A stretch of DNA of 64,000 nt from an uncultured Eggerthella sp. (GTDB lineage: Bacteria; Actinomycetota; Coriobacteriia; Coriobacteriales; Eggerthellaceae): NCBI GenBank assembly GCA_937998355.1, contig CALLDI010000012.1, forward strand, positions 1 through 64,000. The letters are read 5' to 3'. The position numbers were made by a program, and so were the translations under genes. The stretch's first letter is position 1. Every line of letters starts with the position of its first letter. Under the pieces are notes generated by a model, which worked only from the letters and a program-made list of their open reading frames with translations, was not told the origin of the DNA and ran no database searches. Of this stretch, positions 22,741 through 30,406 are shown one piece after another.

Positions 22741-23997
22741 TTAGAGATCCATCTGGTTGAGCTCTTCAGTGGTGAAGTCGAGAGCGGTACCAGCGATCCA
22801 AGTCTGATAGTTGATGTGACCATTGTGGTCTTCGATGCCCTTAGCGATGGTAATACGCTGAACGGTAGGAGCACCTTCCTCGAGCCACATAGCGCGGCAG
22901 TCGCGATAGAGGAGCTCGGTAGGACCATAAGGAGAGTCCTCGAAGTAACCGTCGCCACCGAAGATCTCGAGCATCTCGTCGGAAACGAGACGAACGGTAT
23001 CGATGGAGAAGAGCTTACAAATAGCTGCCTTCTCAGAGATGAATTCGCCCTGAGGATCCTTGTCGTAATCATCGCAGAAGTCGATGATGGTACAACGGAG
23101 AGCGTGGAGCATCATCTGCATGTTAGCGAGCTTCATACGGATAGCCTGACGCTTGATGATCGGCTTACCGAAGGTGACGCGATCGCGAGCACGAGCGATG
23201 GACATCTCGAACATGCGCTGACCAATACCGAGGTTAGAGGTAGCGATGTGAACACGGGAGATAGCGAGGGAGTGCATAGCAACTTCCATGCCTTCGCCGC
23301 GGTTGCCGAGCATCAGTTCCGGCTCGAGTTCAACGTTGGTGAACTTCAGACCAGTGTGGCCGGATCCACGGCAGCCCATCATGTGAGGCATAGGAACGAG
23401 CTCGAAGCCTTCCTTGTCCATAGGAACGAAGAAAGCGGAGAGGCGAGCGTCGCCCTCTTTGTCAGGATCGGTCACGCAGATAACGTAAGAGAACTGGGAG
23501 CAGTCGGTGTGGGAGATGAGCCACTTCTCACCATTGAGGATCCACTTACCCTTGCCCTCGTCCCAAACAGCGGTGGAGTGCAGGTCAGCACCGGTACCAC
23601 CGGTCTTCTCGGTAAGAGCGAAGTTGGTGAAGATGGTCTTGTCCTGGAAGAGAGGCATGTACTTCTCTTTGACCTCAGGCTGGCCGAAGTCGTCGAGGAT
23701 GCGCCAGTTCAGGTCAGATGCATAGTGCATGTGCATACGCATGCCCGAAGGACCACGAGAGAACTCTTCCTGAACCTGGAGGATTTCCTTCTCGTTGAGG
23801 CCCCATCCGCCGTACTCGACCGGCAGAGAGAAACGATAGATATCGTTGTCGATGTTGGACTGGTAGAACTTCTCGGGGAACTTGTTGGTTACCTCGATCT
23901 CCTTCTGCCATTCCGTGTAAGGGCCCTCGACCATTTCGCGCACTTTGCGCAGGTAGTCTTGGAACTGCTCGTCGTTGATGGTTGCATTCGGATTCAT
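22741..23997 (-). CDS. Acyl-CoA dehydrogenase family flavoprotein (first of two)
   Basis: A 418-residue acyl-CoA dehydrogenase. FAD/substrate motifs are seen: FALTEKTGGTGAD near 130-142, GEKWLISHTDCS near 162-173, RVTFGKPIIKRQAIR near 275-290 and EIFGGDGYFEDSPYGPTELLYRDCRA near 352-377. It would exchange electrons with the FixAB electron-transfer flavoprotein encoded nearby. The ATG at 23997 is preferred over a longer frame because AGGAGGG lies just upstream. Codons are those of highly expressed genes. Substrate is unknown; it is longer than the CaiA-like partner and diverges from it over a 510-base control region. Confidence 0.88.
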   Translation of the reverse strand: MNPNATINDEQFQDYLRKVREMVEGPYTEWQKEIEVTNKFPEKFYQSNIDNDIYRFSLPVEYGGWGLNEKEILQVQEEFSRGPSGMRMHMHYASDLNWRILDDFGQPEVKEKYMPLFQDKTIFTNFALTEKTGGTGADLHSTAVWDEGKGKWILNGEKWLISHTDCSQFSYVICVTDPDKEGDARLSAFFVPMDKEGFELVPMPHMMGCRGSGHTGLKFTNVELEPELMLGNRGEGMEVAMHSLAISRVHIATSNLGIGQRMFEMSIARARDRVTFGKPIIKRQAIRMKLANMQMMLHALRCTIIDFCDDYDKDPQGEFISEKAAICKLFSIDTVRLVSDEMLEIFGGDGYFEDSPYGPTELLYRDCRAMWLEEGAPTVQRITIAKGIEDHNGHINYQTWIAGTALDFTTEELNQMDL

Positions 23998-24100
23998 AAA
24001 CCCTCCTAATCGGTTTGAGATAAAGGCATTCCTGCCTGACCCTGATGCGGCAGATTCCGGATAATCCGCTTTTGCAAGTTTATCACTGCGAGTCAGGAAG

Positions 24101-24117
24101 CTGTCCAATAGTTAATG
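24101..24117 (-). promoter_or_regulatory. Left copy of a mirror-image promoter box
   Basis: CTGTCCAATAGTTAATG is, on the minus strand, CATTAACTATTGGACAG, matching the right copy (24381-24397) at 16 of 17 bases. It lies 104 bases upstream of the minus-strand dehydrogenase start. The embedded TTGGACA could serve as a -35; GATAAACT follows 17 bases later as a weak -10. Confidence 0.6.
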
Positions 24118-24380
24118 GTCTGTTGATAAGTTCTGAATCATAGGCTTAGGCTATTGATGGTCATAACCCATAGGTTTTACAGGCGAATAGGTCCGATTCG
24201 ATAGATTCATCACGTGAAACGCCTTGAGTCAAGGAAGGCAGTAGGGTAGCGACCAGGCTCAATAAGGTATTGAGAGTTGCGGGGATATATTTATATGTCG
24301 CGCGCGTTCTAATATATAGGTCGAACTTCAGGAGATTGATTGATAGAACGTACCTATAGGTTAAGCAGGGTAAATATGTT
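24118..24380. other. Central part of the divergent dehydrogenase control region
   Basis: No gene is seen here. The DNA is AT-rich in the middle (ATATATTTATATG near 24284, CTAATATATAGG near 24310). Related CATAGG, CCTATAGG and TTAGGCTA motifs recur near 24140-24175 and 24350, including ACCTATAGGT. These may bind the same factor as the flanking boxes, but no clear consensus was derived. Confidence 0.4.
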
Positions 24381-24397
24381 CATTACCTATTGGACAG
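24381..24397 (+). promoter_or_regulatory. Right copy of the mirror-image promoter box
   Basis: CATTACCTATTGGACAG reads toward the plus-strand dehydrogenase, ending 110 bases before its start, nearly the same distance as the left copy from its gene. One base differs between the copies. A shared activator or a shared promoter type for both genes is inferred. Confidence 0.6.
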
Positions 24398-24507
24398 TTG
24401 GGTTTGGCAACCTCAAACTCTTATTAGGAAAAAGTCCGAATTCTGGGGCCTCGTGCGCTGGAACGTGTTCGCCTGAGGGGTCTTTGGGCGAAGAGTAGGA
24501 GAAGACT

Positions 24508-25674
24508 ATGGATTTTAGCTTTAGCGAAGATCAGGAGTTGATGATTGACAGCCTCAAAGAGTTTGCTGAGCAATACTTCACTGATGAAGCGGTAAAGGAA
24601 ATGTACGAGGTTCACCATGGTGTGCCTGACGAGGTCCAGGATGCTTACCGCGATCTCGGCTTCGCGTTCATGGGCTTGCCCGAGGAGATCGGTGGCATCC
24701 CGGCTACCTGCGTCGATCTTGGCATCCTCACTGAAACGCTCTATCGTGCGACTGGCTGCATGACTCCATTCATGACCGGCATGCTCGCCGCTTACGACGT
24801 TGCTGAGTTCGGCTCGAAAGAACAGTGCCAGCTCATCGTCGATCACTATGAGAAATCTGGTCGTAGCTTCGCTGCTATGTGTCTCTCCGAGCCTGGCGCT
24901 GGTTCTGACAACATGGGCATGACCACCACCACCAAGAAGCAGGCGGATGGCACCTACATCCTGAAGGGTCAGAAGACCTGGGTCACCAATGGTGCTGCAG
25001 TACCTTACCTGGTCGTCATCGCTAAGGACGAAGATCCTGCTCGCGAGAACAAGAACATGTCTCTTTGGCTCGTTCCTTCCGATACCCCGGGTGTTTCCAC
25101 GGCTGCGCTGACCAAGCTCGGTCAGCAGACCGTTCCGTTCGTCGATGTATTCTTCGACGATGTTGTCCTCACCGAGTCTAATCGTCTTGGCGAAGCAGGC
25201 CAGGGTTGGCTGCTCCTCATGAAGAACTTCGAGTTCGAGCGCTGCTTGGTCGTCGCTCAGGGTCTCGGCCTTGCAGAGGCTGCGCTCGACGACGCTATCG
25301 ATTACGCGCTCGATCGTATCGCTTTCGGTAAGCCGATCGCTGACAATCCTCGCGTTCAGGACCTCATCACCGAGTCCAAGCGCACCATCCTCTACACGCG
25401 CATGATGCTCTATTTATGCCTCTGGATGCTCGATCAGGGCATGTCCTGCAACGCTGAGGTCGCGATGCTGAAGTCCGAATCCACCAAGACCTGCCTCAAG
25501 GTCGCCGACAACGCTATCGAGATCTTCGGTGGCCTCGGTTACACCGAAGAGGTTCGCGTTGGTCGCATCTGGAAGGACCTTCGTGGCAACGCTCTTGCAG
25601 GTGGTACGTGCGAGGTCATGGACTACATCGCAGGCCGCGCTATCGTCAACAAGTATCGCGCGCGCAAGAAGTAG
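24508..25674 (+). CDS. CaiA-like acyl-CoA dehydrogenase (second of two)
   Basis: A 388-residue acyl-CoA dehydrogenase, close to the length of crotonobetainyl-CoA reductase CaiA. Motifs include CLSEPGAGSDNMGM near 130-143, KGQKTWVTNGAAV near 153-165, RIAFGKPIADNPRVQDLI near 270-287 and EIFGGLGYTEEVRVGRIWKDLR near 339-360. AGTAGGAGAAG precedes the ATG. It is followed by fixABCX on the same strand, with a hairpin between, so it probably takes electrons from or gives them to FixAB. No caiB, caiC, caiD or caiT gene is present, so carnitine is not supported as the substrate. Codon bias indicates high expression. Confidence 0.9.
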   Translation: MDFSFSEDQELMIDSLKEFAEQYFTDEAVKEMYEVHHGVPDEVQDAYRDLGFAFMGLPEEIGGIPATCVDLGILTETLYRATGCMTPFMTGMLAAYDVAEFGSKEQCQLIVDHYEKSGRSFAAMCLSEPGAGSDNMGMTTTTKKQADGTYILKGQKTWVTNGAAVPYLVVIAKDEDPARENKNMSLWLVPSDTPGVSTAALTKLGQQTVPFVDVFFDDVVLTESNRLGEAGQGWLLLMKNFEFERCLVVAQGLGLAEAALDDAIDYALDRIAFGKPIADNPRVQDLITESKRTILYTRMMLYLCLWMLDQGMSCNAEVAMLKSESTKTCLKVADNAIEIFGGLGYTEEVRVGRIWKDLRGNALAGGTCEVMDYIAGRAIVNKYRARKK

Positions 25675-25690
25675 GGAAGCATCTAAGCAG

Positions 25691-25725
25691 AAAATAGTGG
25701 CCTGCGGAACGTGGGTCACTATTTT
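25691..25725 (+). terminator. Hairpin between acyl-CoA dehydrogenase and fixA
   Basis: AAAATAGTGGCC (25691-25702) pairs with GGTCACTATTTT (25714-25725) as a 12-bp stem with one G-T pair. The T-run is inside the stem, and a full stop of transcription is uncertain. It may work as a partial terminator or RNA stabiliser that sets the ratio of dehydrogenase to Fix proteins. Confidence 0.5.
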
Positions 25726-25849
25726 ATGAGTAGATCAGGTTTCGTTTCGATTTCACTTGAAAGTGAGTACTTGAATCAAGGAGCGAAACCGAGTAAGTTC
25801 GATTTCAAAATTCGTACCCGTTACGAACGAGAAAAGGAGCAAGAAAGTT

Positions 25850-26605
25850 ATGAAAATTGTTGTTGCTGTCAAAGTAGTGCCAGACGATCAGGACATTTTC
25901 GTTTCCGGCGATCGTTCTCTGGACTATTCCAAGGCTAAGCCGAAGATCTCTGAGTACGACAAGAACGCTATCGAAGCTGCGGCTCAGTTCGCTGCTGCCA
26001 ACGACGGTTCTTCCGTCATCGCTATCAGCGCCGTTCCTTCCAAGAACGACGACACCAAGGCTAAGCAGAACATCCTCGCTCTTGGCGTCGACGAGCTCTT
26101 CATGGCTACCGACGATGCGCTCGAGACCGCGGACTCTTACGCTACCGCACAGGTTCTGAAGAACATCGTCGAGACCAAGGTTCCCGATTACGACGTCATC
26201 ATCTGCGGTGACGGTTCTGCTGACCTCTATGCAGGCCAGGTCAACATCCAGCTCGCTGCTGCTCTGGGCGTTCCGACCATCAATGAGGTCACCTCGATCG
26301 CTGCTGAAGGCGACAAGCTTGTCGTCGAGCGTACCCTCGACGAAGAAGTCGAAGAGATCGAGATCCCGCTTCCTGCGGTCATCTCTGTTTCTCCCGACAT
26401 TGCTACTCCTCGCATCGCTGGCATGCGTGACATCCTCGCTGCGAAGAAGAAGCCTCAGGATGTCGCACCTGCTGCGGTTCCTGTGGATGTCAAGGTTTCC
26501 GTTGAGGACATCAAGGCTCCTGAACTGGCACCTCGTAAGAACCAGATCTTCGAAGAGGGCGACCTCGACGCATTCGTCGCTGCTGTTGCCGAAGCACTCA
26601 AATAA
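25850..26605 (+). CDS. fixA: Electron transfer flavoprotein beta subunit FixA
   Basis: A 251-residue ETF-beta family protein that forms a flavin-binding heterodimer with FixB and carries electrons between acyl-CoA dehydrogenase and the FixCX unit. It begins MKIVVAVKVVPDDQDIF and has the AMP/FAD segment ICGDGSADLYAGQVNIQLAAALG near 121-143. GGAGCAAG precedes the ATG. It is first in fixABCX, 23 bases ahead of fixB. In this group the complex may perform flavin-based electron bifurcation. That is known for related FixABCX but not shown here. Confidence 0.93.
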   Translation: MKIVVAVKVVPDDQDIFVSGDRSLDYSKAKPKISEYDKNAIEAAAQFAAANDGSSVIAISAVPSKNDDTKAKQNILALGVDELFMATDDALETADSYATAQVLKNIVETKVPDYDVIICGDGSADLYAGQVNIQLAAALGVPTINEVTSIAAEGDKLVVERTLDEEVEEIEIPLPAVISVSPDIATPRIAGMRDILAAKKKPQDVAPAAVPVDVKVSVEDIKAPELAPRKNQIFEEGDLDAFVAAVAEALK

Positions 26606-26628
26606 ACTAGAGAAGGCGGTATAAGAAT

Positions 26629-27513
26629 ATGAAAGCATTAGTACTGGCAGAAACCATCGACGGTCAGCGTGCTCTTTGCGCTGGTGCCCGTTCCATCGCT
26701 GATGAAGTCGTCCTCGCTGTTGTGAAGGGCACTCCTGAAGCAGGTATCGCTGATAAGGCATATGATATCGAGCTCCCTGCAGGCGAGCCGGTCGAGAACG
26801 CCGCTGCTGGCGTGAAGGCTGTCTACGACGCAGAGAATCCTGACGTCGTTCTGGTCGAGCCGACCCCGCGCGACAAGATCCTCGCTGGTCTGCTCGCTGC
26901 AAGCCTCGGCACCTCGGTCATCTCCGATGTCACCGCTATCGATGGCGATGTCGTCACCAACATGTACTTCGGTGGTTTGGCGGAGAACAAGCAGAAGGCG
27001 AATGGCGCTAAGATCTACACCATCGCTGCTACGTGCTTCGACGACGCAGAGCCCACTGGTACCGACACCGTCGAGACCATTGCTTATGTCGCACCCGAGA
27101 AGCCGCTCGTGCTCCGTGGCACCAAGGAAGTTCCTCGCACGGGTGCTGACCTCACCAAGGTCGACGTCGTCGTTGGTGCAGGCCGTGGCTTCGCTGAGGA
27201 ATCCGAGCTTCAGCTCGCTCGCGATCTGTGCGCTAAGGTCGGTGGCGAACTCGGTTGCTCCCGTCCGCTCGCAGAGAACGTCAACTGGCTGCCTAAGAAC
27301 CTCTACATCGGTGTTTCTGGCCTCCAGCTCGCTCCTAAGGCATACATCGCTCTGGGCATCTCTGGTCAGATGCAGCACATGGTCGGCGTGACCGGTGCGG
27401 ACACGATCATCGCGGTCAACAAGGATGCGAACGCTCCTGTCTTCAAGCAGGCTGACTACGGCATCGTTGGCGACATCAAGACCGTCGTTCCTGCTCTCAT
27501 CGAGAAGCTTTAA
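26629..27513 (+). CDS. fixB: Electron transfer flavoprotein alpha subunit FixB
   Basis: A 294-residue ETF-alpha protein. The C-terminal FAD domain is clear: VVVGAGRGFAEESELQLARDL near 181-201, then LGCSRPLAEN, GVSGLQLAPKAYIALGISGQMQH near 227-249 and IIAVNKDANAPVFKQADYGIVGD near 262-284. It partners with FixA. GAAGGCGG precedes the ATG. A GC-rich hairpin lies between this gene and fixC. Ala and Val codons are biased to GCT and GTC/GTT, as in strongly expressed genes. Confidence 0.94.
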   Translation: MKALVLAETIDGQRALCAGARSIADEVVLAVVKGTPEAGIADKAYDIELPAGEPVENAAAGVKAVYDAENPDVVLVEPTPRDKILAGLLAASLGTSVISDVTAIDGDVVTNMYFGGLAENKQKANGAKIYTIAATCFDDAEPTGTDTVETIAYVAPEKPLVLRGTKEVPRTGADLTKVDVVVGAGRGFAEESELQLARDLCAKVGGELGCSRPLAENVNWLPKNLYIGVSGLQLAPKAYIALGISGQMQHMVGVTGADTIIAVNKDANAPVFKQADYGIVGDIKTVVPALIEKL

Positions 27514-27526
27514 GTCGCTTTTTAGG

Positions 27527-27554
27527 GGGCGCCTCGATACAGGGGCGCCCTTTT
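27527..27554 (+). terminator. Intra-operon hairpin between fixB and fixC
   Basis: GGGCGCC (27527-27533) and GGCGCCC (27544-27550) form a 7-bp GC stem followed by TTTT. It has the form of an intrinsic terminator, yet fixC follows 25 bases later, so it probably reduces fixCX transcription rather than ending the operon. Confidence 0.6.
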
Positions 27555-27579
27555 ACTGTTCACCTCTGAAAGGAAGAAA

Positions 27580-28896
27580 ATGGCCGAGATTACTCTAGAC
27601 GCCGATTTCGAGCCCGACTTCGATGTCATCGTCGTCGGTGGCGGTTGCGCAGGCTGCGTTGCAGCTTACACGCTCGCTCAAGCTGGTAAAGCTGTTCTCG
27701 TTGTCGAGCGCGGCAATTATTCGGGTGCGAAGAACATGACCGGTGGTCGTATCTACACCCACTCGCTCGCGAAGGTTTTCCCTGATTATCTGGATGCGCC
27801 TTTGCAGCGCAAGGTCGCGCATGAGCGCATTTCGCTCATGGCTCCCGACTCCAACTTCACGGTCGACTTCACTTCACGTGAGCTCACTGAACCGGGCAAT
27901 GAATCCTGGACGGTGCTTCGTGCTCCCTTCGATCAGTGGCTGGCTGAAAAGGCAGAAGAGGCTGGTGCGGAGATCATTCCTGGCATCGCTGTCGAAGATC
28001 TGCTGATGGCTAACGGCAAGGTCGTTGGCATCTCCGCTGCAGGCGAAGAGATGACCGCACAGATGGTCATTCTGGCTGACGGCGTCAATTCGCTGCTCAC
28101 TTCCAAAGCTGGTCTTTCCAAGCCGGCTCCTGCTATCGATCAGGTGGCGGTCGGTGCGAAGGAGACTATCCAGCTCGATCCAGAGGTCATCGAGAGTCGT
28201 TTCCTCTGCAACCCAGGTGAGGGCGCTTCTTGGCTATTCGCGGGTAGTATGACCAATGGCGCGATCGGTGGTGCGTTCGTCTATACCAACGAAGACACCA
28301 TCTCTCTTGGCATCGTCGCTACCATGTCCGAGGTCATCAAGCAGGATATCCCGGTCTATCAGATGCTCGAGAACTTCAAAGAGCGTCCCGAGATCGCTCC
28401 TCTCGTCCGTGGTGGCAAGCTGGTCGAATACTCCGGTCATGTCGTTCCTGAGGGTGGCTATAAGATGATGCCCGAGCTGGTCGGCAATGGCGTCATCGTC
28501 GCAGGCGACTCTGCCATGATGTGCATGAACCTCGGCTATACCGTTCGTGGTATGGACCTGGCTATCGCAGCGGGCGAGATCGCAGGTAAGGCTGCCATCA
28601 AGGCGCTCGATGCGGGCGACACTTCTGCTGCTGGTCTTCAGTGCTACAAGACGATGCTCGACGATTCGTTCGTCATGCGCGACATGAAGCAGTATCAGAA
28701 CTTCCCAGCATTCCTGGAAGAGTGCCCACGCATGTTCACCGAGTATCCCGAGAAGATCCGCGATATCATGAATCCGATGTTCATCGTCAATGGTCAGCCT
28801 CGCGAGAGCATGAAGAAGATGGCGATGGGTCCGGTCAAGAAGGTCGGCATCATGAAGATCGCTAAGGATGCCATGAAAGGAATCAAGGCGCTATGA
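27580..28896 (+). CDS. fixC: FixC FAD-dependent oxidoreductase
   Basis: A 438-residue flavoprotein of the ETF-quinone oxidoreductase/FixC family. The dinucleotide-binding motif VIVVGGGCAGCVAAYTLAQAG is at residues 15-35, a second FAD segment VAGDSAMMCMNL near 306, and the C-terminus is basic and amphipathic, perhaps touching the membrane. With FixX it would link FixAB to the quinone pool or another acceptor. AAAGGAAG precedes the ATG. Its stop overlaps the fixX start (ATGA), so the two are translated together. Confidence 0.93.
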   Translation: MAEITLDADFEPDFDVIVVGGGCAGCVAAYTLAQAGKAVLVVERGNYSGAKNMTGGRIYTHSLAKVFPDYLDAPLQRKVAHERISLMAPDSNFTVDFTSRELTEPGNESWTVLRAPFDQWLAEKAEEAGAEIIPGIAVEDLLMANGKVVGISAAGEEMTAQMVILADGVNSLLTSKAGLSKPAPAIDQVAVGAKETIQLDPEVIESRFLCNPGEGASWLFAGSMTNGAIGGAFVYTNEDTISLGIVATMSEVIKQDIPVYQMLENFKERPEIAPLVRGGKLVEYSGHVVPEGGYKMMPELVGNGVIVAGDSAMMCMNLGYTVRGMDLAIAAGEIAGKAAIKALDAGDTSAAGLQCYKTMLDDSFVMRDMKQYQNFPAFLEECPRMFTEYPEKIRDIMNPMFIVNGQPRESMKKMAMGPVKKVGIMKIAKDAMKGIKAL

Positions 28897-29195
28897 TAGA
28901 AAACGTTTGTGATATCACCGTCAACGTCGATGGTAAGCTCTCCATCGACAAGTTCAATGTTGACGAAGAGAACGCCCATATCGTTCTGAAAGAGAATCCT
29001 TCTGACGAAGAATTCCGCAAGCTCGTCCTGTGCTGTCCTGCAGCGCTCTACAAGGTCGAGGAAGATGGCACCAAGCGTTTCGACTATGCTGGCTGCCTCG
29101 AGTGCGGCACCTGCCGCATGATCTGTGGCGACACGATCATCGAGAAGTGGGAGTACCCACAGCCCACCATGGGTATCGAGTATCGCTACGGCTAG
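28893..29195 (+). CDS. fixX: FixX ferredoxin-like protein
   Basis: A 100-residue iron-sulfur protein. The cysteine pattern is CCPAALYKV near residues 47-55 and CLECGTCRMIC near 67-77, fitting one 4Fe-4S cluster as in other FixX and the C-terminal part of ETF-QO. It begins at the ATG that overlaps the fixC stop. It completes the fixABCX set and is followed by a strong hairpin terminator. Confidence 0.93.
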   Translation: MIENVCDITVNVDGKLSIDKFNVDEENAHIVLKENPSDEEFRKLVLCCPAALYKVEEDGTKRFDYAGCLECGTCRMICGDTIIEKWEYPQPTMGIEYRYG

Positions 29196-29257
29196 GATCT
29201 TGCTGTACGTTCGTGACGCTTTGCCATGAACGGTATCTCAACTGCATGAACACTATG

Positions 29258-29289
29258 AGTAATGGACCTGTTACAGGTCCATTACTTTG
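29258..29289 (+). terminator. Terminator of fixABCX
   Basis: AGTAATGGACCTG (29258-29270) and CAGGTCCATTACT (29274-29286) form a perfect 13-bp stem around TTA, followed by TTG. The T-run is short, but stem strength and position after fixX support a terminator. Being a long perfect palindrome, it could also be a binding site. Confidence 0.7.
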
Positions 29290-29369
29290 TGCTATCGATT
29301 CATTTCAACCTATCGGTTTCTGCTATAATTTCATGCGAACCAATCATCGTGTCACTCATCGGAGATCGC

Positions 29370-30305
29370 ATGAATCTTTCGCAACTGTATTACTTCAGCA
29401 AGCTCGCTGACCTGCAACACTACACACGCGCCGCCAAAGAGCTCTTCATCACGCAGCCGACGCTGTCGGGTTCCATCTCGTCGCTCGAGCAGGAATTGGG
29501 TGTGGCGCTCTTCCAGAAGAAGGGAAGGAATGTCGAGCTCACCAAGTACGGAGCTGAATTCTTGGGCTATGTCAATGCTTCGCTCGAACAGCTCGACAAG
29601 GGTGTCGCGGTCATGAAGAGCTATTCGGGCGAGAGCGATGGCGGTCTTATCGATCTTGGGTGCATCATCACCGTGCAGACCGACTACATCCCGCAACTGC
29701 TCAATCAGTATCACCGTTCCAGCGATCATCGTTACGACTTCAACATCTCTCAGAAGCCCTCGCAAGACTTGCTCGCATGTCTGAAGGAAGGCAAGTACGA
29801 CGTCGTCTTCGGCGCGCGTGACGACGATTTCGGCTCCGATATCCACTACGTGCCTGTGCAGGCGCAAGAATTCAAGATCGCCATGAATGCGGATTGCCCG
29901 CTCGCGAACAAAGAGTTCATCGTGCCTGAAGATCTTGATGGGGTCGAGCTGATCACCTATCGCGAGCAGATCCCGCTCGGCAAGGCGGTCAAGGCTACGG
30001 TCGACACCTGGAATCTTCCGAACGTGCGCTATGCCTTCGACGACGAATCCATCCTGGCGGGTTTCGCTGCGAATGGCGTCGAGGTCGCGCTCATGCTCGA
30101 TACGTTCTTCTTGAAGCATGTGCAGGGTATCGTGGTGAAGCCGTTCTACAACAATGCGACTGAGAAGAAGTCGTTCTACCACACCATCTACATGGCCTAC
30201 AACGAGAAGAAGTATCATCCGTTCTGCGTGGATGATTTCATCAAGTTCGTCGACGAGACGCATCGGATCGATCGAAGCGATCCGGATATGATCTTCTTCG
30301 ATTAG
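29370..30305 (+). CDS. LysR-family transcriptional regulator
   Basis: A 311-residue LysR-type regulator. The N-terminal helix-turn-helix is typical: MNLSQLYYFSKLADLQHYTR, then ELFITQPTLSGSISSLEQELGVALFQKKGRNVELT to about residue 63. The effector domain follows from about 90. The ATG at 29370 is chosen because GGAG lies six bases upstream and the helix-turn-helix begins there; the 36-codon upstream extension reads through the fixX terminator. It sits right after fixABCX and may control that module, though no binding site at its own promoter was proven. Confidence 0.88.
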   Translation: MNLSQLYYFSKLADLQHYTRAAKELFITQPTLSGSISSLEQELGVALFQKKGRNVELTKYGAEFLGYVNASLEQLDKGVAVMKSYSGESDGGLIDLGCIITVQTDYIPQLLNQYHRSSDHRYDFNISQKPSQDLLACLKEGKYDVVFGARDDDFGSDIHYVPVQAQEFKIAMNADCPLANKEFIVPEDLDGVELITYREQIPLGKAVKATVDTWNLPNVRYAFDDESILAGFAANGVEVALMLDTFFLKHVQGIVVKPFYNNATEKKSFYHTIYMAYNEKKYHPFCVDDFIKFVDETHRIDRSDPDMIFFD

Positions 30306-30406
30306 AGCCATCTTTCAGGTGCCTCTGGCATTTTGTGCCGTTTGCGTTTAGCAGCTCGTCCGCGATGGACGGCGCGCTTCGAATTGCATACACTAATCCA
30401 GTACGT

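Noticed and set aside
22720..24009. A 429-codon open frame antisense to the first acyl-CoA dehydrogenase
   Set aside because: Composition is that of an antisense shadow, and the dehydrogenase motifs on the minus strand are decisive.
24508..29195. A carnitine-reduction (cai/fix) operon
   Set aside because: CaiB, CaiC, CaiD and CaiT are all missing, so only the dehydrogenase and electron-transfer parts are supported.
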